Position numbers and translations under genes: made by a program. From Thamnidium elegans (lineage: Eukaryota > Mucoromycota > Mucoromycetes > Mucorales > Mucoraceae): DNA of 64,000 nucleotides. The stretch lies in contig JAIXMG010000001.1 of assembly GCA_025201345.1 (NCBI GenBank), positions 1,178,001 through 1,242,000 on the forward strand, given 5' to 3'. This document shows, one piece after another, positions 1 through 10,198 of the stretch (the first letter of the stretch is position 1; each line of letters starts with the position of its first letter). The notes below the pieces were generated by a model, which saw nothing but the letters and a program-made list of their open reading frames with translations, was not told where the DNA came from and made no database searches.

Positions 1-356
1 TGTGGTAAAATCACGCATAAAATAGAATATATAATAATCGATGAACTCATCGATTATAAAACATAACAAACATTAGGTATCAAAATGAACCTCATGTATA
101 TAAAAAAGCGCAGGGTCTAGAAATCAAGATCCTCAGGCTATAAAAGTCACTAGATAGTCTTTTGTAATAGTGGTCACACTATTGTGATTAATCGTTACAT
201 TTAGGTTTGATAAATAAGAAATCATAGTTAGCAATCCCTTTTACCGTGATCGATTTTTACAATTAAAATAAGAAATAAACGTTATTAGACATTTAATCTT
301 ATTCACCTGTTTTTATTAATTTTTCTGTGTTAAATCAAAAGTATTTCTCCGCAATA
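1..356. other. Left edge, no gene seen
   Basis: AT-rich sequence upstream of the Fanzor-like fragment. No open frame with recognisable protein content was found on either strand, and there is no homopolymer or tandem repeat of note. It could hold the promoter of the fragment or the left end of the former element, but no clear terminal repeat is visible. Confidence 0.5.
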
Positions 357-1175
357 ATGACTATAGGTAAATATATATCGCGCTCAATTTTTTTGAACAA
401 TAACTAATATTTTTGTTTTATTATAGCCAAGAAAGCCACCAATAAAATAATTAGACATCTTCAATACGAAGATTTACCAAACGAAGAAGAAATACCTGTA
501 TTTAAAGATCTTTACGATCGTACAAAATTAATGTATGACGCTGACTTTCTTGCTACAGAACCTGAATATTTATTTGATTACGAAAGCGCCAAGACCCATC
601 CGTTAAAATTTTTACGTGTAAGCTACCGTTTACTCCAAGAAGCTTTAAGTCTTGGTGATTGGCAAGTCAAAGTTTGGTGTCTCCTTCCTTCTTCGTCAAC
701 TCATTGTATTGTTTATTTTCCGCTTAATTCCTATACTACAATGCATGGTCTATTTCATAGGGCCTATATTCGAAATATTCGCATACCGAATTTTTCATTG
801 GGTGTTGATGGTAATTTAATTGGTATTACTGCTTTTTCGGATATGTACACGGGACGTCACAAACAACAAATTTGGGAAACTCTTTTTAATATTAATAAGT
901 TAGAAAAACGATGTTTAACTTACTTACCAGAAGGAAATGATAATCTTAATATAGACGATCTTAACCGAGGAGTAAAACTTGGATTTGGTTTAACTACTGA
1001 TGACCATATGACCTCAATTCTGTTTGAGCGAATATCTAGGGAGAACGTAGCTTTTACTATAAAAGAAGTAAAGCTTCATAAAAGAAATTTTAACTTGGCA
1101 AACAAGGTCCGAGGTATATACCCTTTATATAAAAACCCAACTGGTATTACACTGCAGGACAGGCACCTAGGCTGA
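357..1175 (+). pseudogene. Fanzor-like (TnpB homologue) N-terminal fragment
   Basis: An ATG at 357 starts a 10-nt coding exon (357-366), followed by a 60-nt GT-AG intron (367-426) and a second exon (427-1175), giving a 252-residue frame that ends at TGA. The C-terminal part has the motif GIYPLYKN, which in the minus-strand relic at 35-37 kb stands directly before the RuvC-I aspartate region. Here the frame stops 12 residues later, so no RuvC-I motif is present. The fragment therefore matches the N-terminal, pre-catalytic half of Fanzor-type proteins, which are eukaryotic RNA-guided nucleases related to TnpB. The missing catalytic half appears separately at 2945-3756. Family assignment rests on pattern memory and on the internal match to the other relic. 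The start codon is inferred from splice phase. It cannot be an active nuclease alone. Confidence 0.55.
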
Positions 1176-1179
1176 AAAA

Positions 1180-1255
1180 ATTCGCTTCATCCGCTTAAAT
1201 TGAATAAACAGTTAATGGATTCGCGCGACCATTTTTTTAAGCGGATGAAGCGAAT
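1180..1255. repeat. 20-bp perfect inverted repeat (36-bp loop)
   Basis: The arm at 1180-1199 (attcgcttcatccgcttaaa) is the exact reverse complement of 1236-1255. It starts four bases after the stop codon of the Fanzor-like fragment. It could be the edge of an inserted or excised element, or a structured 3' RNA region. TnpB/Fanzor guide RNAs lie at the 3' side of the nuclease gene, but that link is only inference. Confidence 0.8.
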
Positions 1256-1290
1256 GAGGCAAATAGGAGTAAACGGGGCGAGCGGAGTGA

Positions 1291-1326
1291 ACAGGGCGAA
1301 CAGGGCGAACAGGGCGAACAGGGCGA
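1291..1326. repeat. 9-bp tandem repeat, four units
   Basis: The unit acagggcga is repeated four times without change, with degenerate GC-rich copies just upstream (1271-1290). It lies between the inverted repeat and a 28-nt poly-T tract (1346-1373). A short open frame runs through it (Arg-Ala-Asn repeats), but this looks like a by-product of the repeat. Confidence 0.85.
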
Positions 1327-1345
1327 ATGGAGCATTTAAAAGCCG

Positions 1346-1376
<31 letters not shown>

Positions 1377-2944
1377 GCTATAATCCATTATGAATTATAT
1401 GGATATTCTATAGCCAAGTCTAGTATTTTTAATGCTATTTACCAATATTCTTTTTTAAAAAAACATGCTCTTTAAAATGTATTCCATATAAACACCTATC
1501 AAAATTGCTCCTTTTTTAGAACCAAATAAAATACTTTTACCAAGTAAAATAAAGCTCATCCTCATTCTTATCCCTATATGTTTAAAATTAAGAATACTGG
1601 GTACTACTTTAAAACAGCATATTTGGTACCACAGCCTTTTTTTATTTCTCTTTTTCAGACCACAGGTTCGCTAGGGAGGGGTACACTCTTTTATTATTTA
1701 TCGAGTAAAAGAGGACGTGTGCTAATCACAGGCACTTTAAAATTATATCGAACCATTTCCAACTAGAGTGCGAGATGAGTTTTCTTTTACCACTATAAAT
1801 CAACATTAATAGTTATACATATATATATATACTATAGTTTATATTTAGAGTAGAAATGGATAAAGCAGTGCTTAAAGGAAACATGCCGCTTTCTCCCTTT
1901 TTTTTTATCTTGTCTTTAAATATAAGTATTATTTATTTTTCTCACAAAAAAAAAAGGCACTCGAAGTTGTATTGAGCCAGACCGTTGATCACCAACTATT
2001 ACTATCTCGTATTATTATCTGTTACCATCACATCGGATTGATTTACTTAAATTGTCTTCATCTACTATTTTTTGAAAGGTGTCACTTTTAAATAGATCTA
2101 TATCAACATCCGTATCCAATTTTCGATTAACTTGTTGATGACGCTACTAGAAAGCAGTAAACAAATATATTTATTATTGTAAACTTCGTAGATTTGATTT
2201 TCAAAGAAAAACGGAATTGAATTTACTGTATTTTCACAGGTTATTAAGAAAGAGTAAGTGAATGTTTGGGAAAGTTTAAATACAATTATTGAGAAAAATT
2301 CAGGATATTTTTGGAAATCCTTTTTGTATAAGTAACATATAAAAAGAGACATATTGTTACGCTTCTTATTTTAAAAGTTAAATATACAGCAGTGTATTTC
2401 CCCGTTTATCTTAAGACTGTGATACGACTCTTTAGTTTCTGAGGGTTTTTGTCGGTTGGATAAAAAGTCGTGTTTTTAAGATGTGATGCATATTGAGCGT
2501 TGGTATTTTTCTTCTATAGAAGAGAGATTGGTACATAAATCTTTTACTGAAATATAAATAAAATTTAATTGAGATAAATCCTAATACAAATAGAGTTTCT
2601 TTTATAAGTATATTAAAAATATAAGAATCATTGTTATTTAGAATATTTAGAAGAAATAAAGTATACATCATTTATACAAGTGCGATGTTATCATATAACA
2701 AGCTACATAAAACTATATACACCAATAATGTTATCTATGTATTAATTAGATTTCTTTCTTATTATAAACAACTATATAAATTAAAAACAATTACGTGCAA
2801 ACAAGCTTTTACGTATTACAGCTTACTTATCGAAATAACACAATGATACAAGTAATTTCAAATACACGTATAGACAGTTGTTACAACAGATTCGAGAGCA
2901 TACTATAAAAGGCTCTGCTATCACCAACTTTTTTTCCCAATAGG
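1327..2944. other. Sequence separating the two Fanzor-like fragments
   Basis: About 1.6 kb of AT-rich DNA with a poly-T run (1346-1373). The small open frames on both strands (longest about 80 codons) are low-complexity and unrecognised. The stretch sits exactly where the RuvC-I part of the nuclease should be, so it is either an insertion with loss of sequence or the product of a rearrangement. Confidence 0.5.
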
Positions 2945-3756
2945 TTTGCTGAAGATGTTACGCTTTCTTCAAGAGAAAGCTCCATCTTTTCTGAAAGTGC
3001 TGAATCTGTTTCGAGAGCGATGTCTCAAAAAATGAAGAAAAAAATTGAAAGAGCTACAATTATTCGGGGGAAGATTGGTAGAGGTGATGCTGAGGAAAAA
3101 ACTATTATTTTCGCTACGCCATCCTTAAAGACTAGCTCTTTAGATCTGTTTAATGCTGCTGCAATATATATATTTAATAATTTTGCTAATATAACTCTAT
3201 ATTATGACCGTGATTTAAAATTCAACAAGCTTAAATTTCGTAACTATATTAAAAAACAGCAAACACTCTCAGAAATATCCAAACGTCTAATAACTGGCAG
3301 TAGAAAGTATGACCCTACCAGACATATGGTGATTGAAGATAGTAACAAGAAGTGGAAGCAGCTTTTCCCTGGATATGGACCAGAAGAATCAACAAACCTG
3401 TTGTACTTGCTTTTGGCGCTGCCATGTTTGATAACTTGAGAGGAAACGTACCTGCTCCTACCAAAGTCATTAAAGACTCTCTCGTTAAATTTGCTCGCGA
3501 AAGAAACAAAAAAGTACCAACTTATGTTTTAATGGTTGATGAATATCTGACTTCACAAATATGCCCTAGGTGCCAAACCAGGACAACCTTGAACGAAAAA
3601 AACAGCTCCGGCTTAAAAATACACCCTGTACTCAAATGCTCTACTTGTGATACACGATGGAATAGAGACCATATAGCTAGTATGAATATTCGTTCCGTTT
3701 TTCTTTATATGGCTCAAAATAACAACAATCGCCCAGAAGCATTTAGGAGGGCATAA
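2945..3756 (+). pseudogene. Fanzor-like C-terminal nuclease fragment, frameshifted
   Basis: One frame (about 2945-3439) leads into a second frame (open from 3352 to TAA at 3756), so a frameshift lies between about 3352 and 3439. The second frame carries the diagnostic TnpB/Fanzor C-terminal region. It has a RuvC-II glutamate in MVDEYLTSQICP (codon 3541-3543), a zinc-finger pair CPRC...CSTC, and a RuvC-III aspartate in WNRDHIASMNI (codon 3667-3669). The upstream frame matches the stretch between RuvC-I and RuvC-II, but RuvC-I itself is not present nearby. Fanzor proteins use three RuvC acidic residues to cut DNA under RNA guidance and belong to mobile elements. With a frameshift and only two of the three acidic sites, this copy should be dead. 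Assignment to the TnpB/Fanzor family is confident; the subfamily is not. Confidence 0.8.
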
Positions 3757-4082
3757 ACCCTCATCTTAACTTATATCCTTTATAACATTTGGATAATCCT
3801 TATTTACTCTTTTTTTCTTTTTGAACTGTTTACTAACATATTTTGATATCAAATTCTGTATTCAAATTTCCTCAAAAACACTACCCAAAAATTTACTTAT
3901 TCTTTCTCAATATCCTATGAAAATAAAGTACTCAGACCCAAACCAGTCCCCCAGCTTTTTTTGCTCAGAGTGACGTTTTTTTCTTTTTTTTCTTGAAAGC
4001 CACTTTTAACTAAACTTTAACTTTTTTCATTTTTTTATTTTTTTTATTTGACACTTTTTTATATATAATTCAAAAGAAAAGT
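3757..4082. promoter_or_regulatory. 5' region of the ERB1/BOP1 gene
   Basis: Pyrimidine-rich spacer with T runs and the sequence tatatataattc about 20 bases before the ATG. No gene is seen. It is the only upstream sequence between the dead nuclease and the ribosome-biogenesis gene, so its promoter should lie here. Confidence 0.45.
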
Positions 4083-6647
4083 ATGGCTCCTAAAAAGAAG
4101 ACCTCCGTTCAAAAAAAGGACACAAAGGTTGTCGCACCAAAGACTCAACCTAAGCCTACCGCGAAGAACTTGAAGCGTCGTGCTGTTGAAGAAGAAGAGG
4201 AAGAGAGCGATAAAGAGGATTTTGGAAAGGTAGACATTGATATGGGATCTTCCGAAGAAGAAGATAACAACTCTGACGATGAAGACGATATTACTGAAGC
4301 CTTCCCTGAAATTACTCTCAGTGATGATGAGGAAGACGATGTCGATTTTGAAGCTGATAGTGAAGAACTTGAAGAGGAAGATGAAGAAGAAGAGGACGAA
4401 GACGAGGAAATGGAAGGTGCTAATGTAGACAAAGCCGATTTAGATGAAGAGCTTGAACGCGAACTCGAAAGAGAAAACAACGAAGACTCTGAAGAAGATG
4501 AAGACGATTTCAAAATGTATGTATTTTCTTTTAAATATATAGATCGCGACATTTAGCATATTTATACATTTTTTTATTTTTTTAGGCCTGCTCCTTATCG
4601 TCAACGTTATGCTAAGGAAAAGTTACCCGATATTGAAGGTAATTACGATAGTGATAGTTCAACCGAGGAAACCGAAAACACTATTGGAAATGTACCTCTT
4701 GAATGGTATAATGATTTACCTCATATCGGTTACGATATTGATGGTAAGAAGATCTTGAAGCCTGCAACAGGTGATGAGCTCGATAAATTTTTGGCTACCA
4801 TGGAGGATCCTGATTCTTGGAAGACAGTTAAGAGTGATGTAGAAGGAAAGGATATTATTCTTGATGACAGAGAATTGGATATTATTCAACGTCTTCAAAG
4901 AGGTATTATCCCTGACTCAACATATAATCCTTACGAACCTACAAACGAATGGTTTACTTCAAAGACAGAGATTATGCCTCTTACTGCTCGTCCTGAACCC
5001 AAGAGTAGATTTATTCCTTCCAAGTGGGAAGCAAAGAAGATTATGAAGATTGTTCGTGCTATTCGTCAAGGTCGTATTGTACCTCGTAAGCCTAAAGATG
5101 AAAAGCCTCGCTTCTATAACCTTTGGGGTGATGAAGATGCTCCCCGTGAAGATCATATTATGCATATTGCTGCGCCAAAGATGAAATTACCTGAGCATGA
5201 TGAAAGTTATAACCCTCCTGCTGAATATCTTCCTGATGAAGATGAGATTAAGCAATGGAATGAAATGGATGAAGAGGATAGACCAAAGAACTACATCCCC
5301 AAGAAACACTCTAGTTTACGTCATGTTCCTGCCTATGATAAGTTTATTCAAGAAAGATTCCATCGTTGTCTTGATCTTTATTTGGCTCCCCGTGTTCGTA
5401 AGAACAGATTGAATATTGATCCTGAATCACTTGTTCCCAAGTTACCTAGTCCTAAGGATCTTCGTCCTTTCCCTACACATCAATCTATTTCATATGTAGG
5501 CCATACTGGTCGTATTCGTGCACTCTCTGTTCATCCTAACGGTCTTTATGCCGTCTCCGGTTCTGATGATAATACTTGTCGCCTCTGGGAAGTTTTGACT
5601 GGTCGTTGTCTTACCATGTGGAAATTCGATGGTATTATTCATGCACTTGGTTGGTGCCCTAACCCTGATGTCTGGCTCTTTGCTATTTCCGTCGGTCACG
5701 GTGAAGTTCACTTGATTTCCCCCCCTAAGCTTTGTTCTGCTGAACAAGCCATGAACACAGACCAATTCACAAAGTCAGGTTTTGCTATTCCAAAGGAAGA
5801 TGGTAAGCAAGCTGTTACTTGGATTAAAGCAAGTGAAGCTGATGAAGAAAAGTATGGTTACAAGGTCCGTATTCAACATACACAAGTCGTTAAGCAAGTT
5901 ACATGGCATCGTAAGGGTGATTACCTTGCTACTGTCTCTCCTGATGCAAAGAATCTTGCTGTTCTTATCCATCAAATTTCAAAACATCAAACTCAAACCC
6001 CTTTCAAGAAACTCAAGGGTCTTGTCCAAAAGGTTGCCTTCCATCCTATCAAGCCTATTTTCTTTGTCGCTGTAAGTTTTTTTTTTCTTGTTATTCTTAT
6101 CGTTTATTTTGTACTCATTTTCTTTATTTATTAGACTCAAATTTATGTTCGTGTATACGATTTGATGCAACAACAATTAGTTAAAACATTACAAACCAGT
6201 GTTAAATGGGTCTCAAGTATTGATATTCATCCCGGTGGTGATAATGTCATTATTGGTTCATATGATAAAAAGGTGTGCTGGTTCGATTTGGATCTTAGCT
6301 CAAGGCCATATAAATCTCTTAGGTAAGAGAACAATAATAATAATTTGTATGTCATATTCAAATGCTAATTATTATTAATATATAGATATCACGAAAAGGC
6401 TGTTCGCCAGGTGTCTTTCCATAAGCGATACCCTCTCTTTGCTTCTTCTTCCGATGACGGTACTATTCAAATCTTTTACGGTATGGTCTATAACGACTTG
6501 TTGCAAAATCCTTTAATTGTACCAGTAAAGATTTTGAGAAGCGAATCTACAAAGGACGGTCTTGGTGTCTTGAATATCGAGTTCCATCCTACTCAACCTT
6601 GGTTATTCTCTAGTGATGCTAGAGGTAACTTCAGTCTCTGGACTTAA
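4083..6647 (+). CDS. ERB1: Ribosome biogenesis protein ERB1/BOP1
   Basis: Four exons (4083-4516, 4586-6071, 6135-6322, 6386-6647) give 789 residues. ERB1/BOP1 is part of the nucleolar PeBoW (Nop7-Erb1-Ytm1) complex, needed to process 27S pre-rRNA and build the 60S subunit. The first ~145 residues are Lys-rich then strongly acidic, as usual for the family. The BOP1NT domain follows from about residue 165, with family signatures [45 protein letters not shown] and [12 protein letters not shown]40 repeats begin near residue 440 ([30 protein letters not shown]) and run to the C-terminus, ending ARGNFSLWT. The length is normal. All introns are 60-70 nt with good GT-AG borders and consistent phase. 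The first intron splits the Met codon before [10 protein letters not shown]. Confidence 0.96.
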
Positions 6648-7081
6648 ATGATTATAGTTTTCCATCCCTAGATATATTTTTTTTTCAAAATAATAAAATG
6701 CATATTATCATATTTCACACACAAAAAAAAAAGGTACACGGAACGTGTAACGATTACTTTACACATGGGAGTATATTGTTTTATTAATAGTTATATCGCT
6801 TCCGAGGAAATAGTGTGAGAATATGTATGTATAAAAGACGACCGCGGAAAGGAAGTCATATCTTTTTGTGTTGCAAGGCCCAACTCGGTCGGAATATTTA
6901 TTTGACGTCAATTGTTCATAATTTAGAAGTTTACCCCCTTTTATACGTTCCAATTGAAACAATTTTGTATCCTGGTTACCATACATGGTCATACAACGGA
7001 GTAGAAATATTGAAAGAGTGTGCTGCAATAAAAAAAATAATGCTTCAAAAAAGTGTTTTTCTTTTTCTCAAAAAAAAAAAA
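6648..7081. other. Spacer ERB1-CDC26
   Basis: Contains the ERB1 3' UTR (an aataaaa-like signal near 6690) and the CDC26 promoter. A long open frame starting at 6815 runs into CDC26 in frame, but its first 89 codons show no recognisable protein, and the conserved CDC26 start lies at 7082. Confidence 0.5.
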
Positions 7082-7354
7082 ATGTTGCGTCGTAAACCAA
7101 CATCAGTGACATTGACAACAATGGATATTGAACTGTTTAAAGATATAGTGAGAGAACAACAATTAAAAAAATATGAAGAGAATCAAGTCCATTCTCCTGA
7201 ATCAGACGTTGATCGTGACACTATTTTTATGGGAAGGTCCATTAGTCAAATGAGCTCAAAATTAGATTTATATAAACGATTAGGATTAAAAGAAAAGGAA
7301 GAAGAAGAAGACGAAGATATTGAAGGACCCCTTTTTAAAAAGACTCGCTTCTAA
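7082..7354 (+). CDS. CDC26: Anaphase-promoting complex subunit CDC26
   Basis: A 90-residue protein starting MLRRKPTSVTLTTMDIELF. The N-terminal MLRRKPT signature is the part of CDC26/APC12 that inserts into the TPR superhelix of APC6/Cdc16 and stabilises the APC/C ubiquitin ligase. The N-terminal helix is followed by a charged tail (LYKRLGLKEKEEEEDED) that ends GPLFKKTRF. The ATG at 7082 was chosen because known CDC26 proteins begin exactly at this motif, although the frame is open upstream. An A run (7070-7082) precedes the ATG. The gene has no intron. Such a short gene is easily missed by automatic annotation. Confidence 0.9.
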   Translation: MLRRKPTSVTLTTMDIELFKDIVREQQLKKYEENQVHSPESDVDRDTIFMGRSISQMSSKLDLYKRLGLKEKEEEEDEDIEGPLFKKTRF

Positions 7355-7513
7355 AATAAAAAACTTAAAAAGGTTTCAATAAAAGCTAAAAAATATTTAA
7401 CGGCACAGAAATAGCCGGTTATTCGTCTTATAGAGTTTTTTTTTTCTGTTGTAGCTAAATCCCTTCTCTCTTTTTTTGTTTTGTTTTTTTCCAAGTTTCT
7501 AAATGAAAAAATA
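7355..7513. promoter_or_regulatory. Spacer upstream of the kelch gene
   Basis: Short T-rich region (T runs at 7438-7448 and 7471-7490) directly upstream of the kelch membrane protein start. It serves as the CDC26 3' end and the likely kelch promoter. Confidence 0.4.
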
Positions 7514-9948
7514 ATGATGTACATTGTATTATTATTTATGTGGGTTCTTGTTTTTCAATCAAAAATAAACGCTTATACAGTTCAAGGTAGATTTGGACAT
7601 TCCGCTATACAGGTCAATGATAGGTAATTGAACTATATCATAGTTTATATATCATTTTTAATAAGATTTATATTAGTATATATTTTTATGGAGGGGATTC
7701 GTCAGTTAGTTCATCCGCAAATCAGTCAGAATGGATATCAGATTTAGCTATTTTACCAGTCCATTTACCATATCAACTCACAGATCCGCCATGGAAACCA
7801 TCTTCAGGACCACAAAGTTCAGTTGGAGGGCCTTCTGTTTACTCTCATGTTGCCTTTATGGGCGGTCTAAATAATGGAAACATGATTGTTATTGGCGGTG
7901 TGATGCCGCAAACCGATAAATTTTCAAGTGATGAAGAGCCGACAGCCTATAGCTATGACTGTGATTTAGGTCGATGGAACTCATTTAGCTTACCGAGTGG
8001 AAATCATTTGAACCGACAAGGTGCCGCATGCACTACTACTGAACATGGTATAGCCTATGTAGAGTATACATATTACAAGCATATAATATATATATATATG
8101 CTTATATATATACATATATACTAATTGCATCACACATAATATTTATAGATTTGGGGCGGTAAACGAGCAACATTAGCACCTCCACCGGCTACAATTAATA
8201 CAACAAGACCTGTATTATCTGCAAGCATGTATCGTTTCGATTCCGTTTACCCTGCAAATTCAACTAATATCGTCTCAGATAAGAATATTTACCCACCTTT
8301 GCGTTACGCTCATACTCAAACATTGATCTCTGGTCATCGAATTGTTGTGTTGGGCGGGTTTGATGGTGCAACAGGTGATGCCGTCTCGTTAGCAGATGTC
8401 TGGATATTTGATATTATAACCTCAAAATGGGCTCAGATTTATGCAAAATTAGACAAGGAAAATAAACCAGCCAACCGTAGTAGCCATAGTCAATTGTTAA
8501 TGCCTGATGGTTTTTCGATATTAGTGTAAGTGTATACATATACAATACATATATATATATTTTAAAATCGGATCTTATAGGTATGGTGGTTATGATGGAT
8601 ATCATGTATATAATGATGTGGCCGTACTTGATACACGTACTTGGACTTGGAATGTTAAAAATACAAATGCTGCAGTGCAAGGAAGAGCTGATGTAAGTTT
8701 TTGATTATAAAAATTGGGTTTTGAAAGTTTTTTTTTTACTTAATATCCTTAGCATACAGGTAATTATAAAAAAAAAATAGTAAAATAACAAGTAATTAAT
8801 GGTATCAAAAACAAAAAGCTACACTTGTCAATACCAATATGATTGTTGCATTTGGATTTACAGGTGTTTCTACAGCGCTTACAGTGATGTCAGATATTGA
8901 AGTATTGGATATAACAACGTGGAGCTGGACTTCAGTTTATACTCCGTCACCTGGATATAATACAGGAGGTAGTGGAACTAGTGGAAAAGAAAATGGTATA
9001 GGAGGTCGGCATGGAAATAATATCCCGAGTTCCCCCTCAATCTCTATAGTAGCTGGTGCGGTTACAGGAGGACTAGTTGTGTTTGTATTGATCTTGGTAG
9101 CCTTTTATTTTTTAAACTCTCATCATCAAAAGCAAAGAAATAGAAGAAATAATAAAAATGATGATTTCTCACCAAATAATTCTTCATCCGATTTATCTCA
9201 ACCTATGCATCATCGTCCTTCTGTAAATCAGCATGAAATGGTTGAAATTTCTTTTAAAGGTCCAGTTTCCGCAACTGAACCATTTGAATACTATAACGAT
9301 CAATCAAGAAGGCCCTCAGCTCAAACACCTCATCCGTTACAGGTTAATACTAGTGGTTTACCTACGAGGTCAGATACGATTAATACGTCTACTACAGTAG
9401 TAACTAATGCATCATCAGTTATATTACTTCCTTCACCTTGGTCAAGGGTAATATCGGAAGATGATAATACCAAAACAAGTTCTTCGTCGTCTTCATCTTC
9501 TGACTGGATGATTAGAAGAGCAGCGAGTACACCGACTCATCACCCAATGCAAAGTCTAAGTATTAGTAAACCAGATGATAAATCTTATCCAGCTACAACA
9601 GCAAATCAAAGTAATTTAAGAAGAGCAGCAACAGTGTCTGAATTAAATAATTCGAAAAGTTCGATCAGTTTATTGACAAATAACTCATCTACAGCTACCA
9701 TAACCAACAAAAATGTATCAAAGGAAATACCTACTAATAATACTAATAATAACCATAATACCACGACCATTAATATCAATAACAACAATATCCCAAGCTT
9801 GGAAATAAATAATAACTATCATATCAGCATTAATAACCAAAAGAAAGGAGATGAAGATGAAGGTGGCGGTGGTGATAATGATGATGATGATGGATTTGAT
9901 AGACAAGAATTCATACTAAGATCAGACGAAGTGGCAAAGATAGAATAG
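7514..9948 (+). CDS. Kelch-repeat single-pass membrane protein
   Basis: Six exons (7514-7623, 7677-8058, 8149-8525, 8581-8692, 8753-8759, 8819-9948) give 705 residues. An N-terminal signal peptide (MMYIVLLFMWVLVFQSKINA) is followed by kelch repeats with typical blade motifs: GRFGHSAIQV, IYFYGGDSS, RYAHTQTL, VVLGGFDG, YGGYDGYHVYNDVAVLDT and RADHTATLV. A Gly/Ser linker then leads to one transmembrane helix at about residues 404-428 (ISIVAGAVTGGLVVFVLI). The ~275-residue cytoplasmic tail is rich in Ser, Thr and Asn and ends in an acidic stretch. Exon 5 is only 7 nt (catacag) but is needed to restore the kelch motif HTATL. A second ATG lies directly after the first. Fungal proteins with this plan are often linked to cell polarity or surface sensing, but no specific role can be read here. 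Confidence 0.88.
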
Positions 9949-10198
9949 ACACTATTTTTAGGGTTTAATAATATATGTGTCTGTTATAATAAAAAGGCGG
10001 GTGGAGATAACTAAATTTTGATGTACCGCGGAATACATTTTTTTTTGTAGGGTCCATTCAATTCCCTTTTCCGCGGTGTATTTATAATCGCTCTTTTAAT
10101 AAATAAAAATGTTGTATTTTTAACATTTTTCTATTTTCGTATATTCTCCCCTTCTCTTCCTTCTCTTCTCCATCATTTTAATTTTTCATTTTATTTCC
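9949..10198. other. Spacer before the Zn2Cys6 gene
   Basis: Contains the kelch gene 3' end (an aataaaa near 9985) and a CT-rich promoter tract (10144-10175) ahead of the transcription factor ATG. No coding potential was seen. Confidence 0.45.

Noticed and set aside
1200..1475. Open frame with Arg-Ala-Asn repeats and a Phe run
   Set aside because: Made of one arm of the inverted repeat, the 9-bp tandem repeat and poly-T; no real protein content.
4145..4552. Minus-strand poly-Ser open frame of 135 codons
   Set aside because: It is the exact antisense of the acidic Glu/Asp tract of ERB1; such frames arise automatically opposite GAA/GAT repeats.
6815..7081. N-terminal extension of CDC26
   Set aside because: Open in frame but without conserved sequence; known CDC26 proteins start at MLRRKPT, encoded at 7082.
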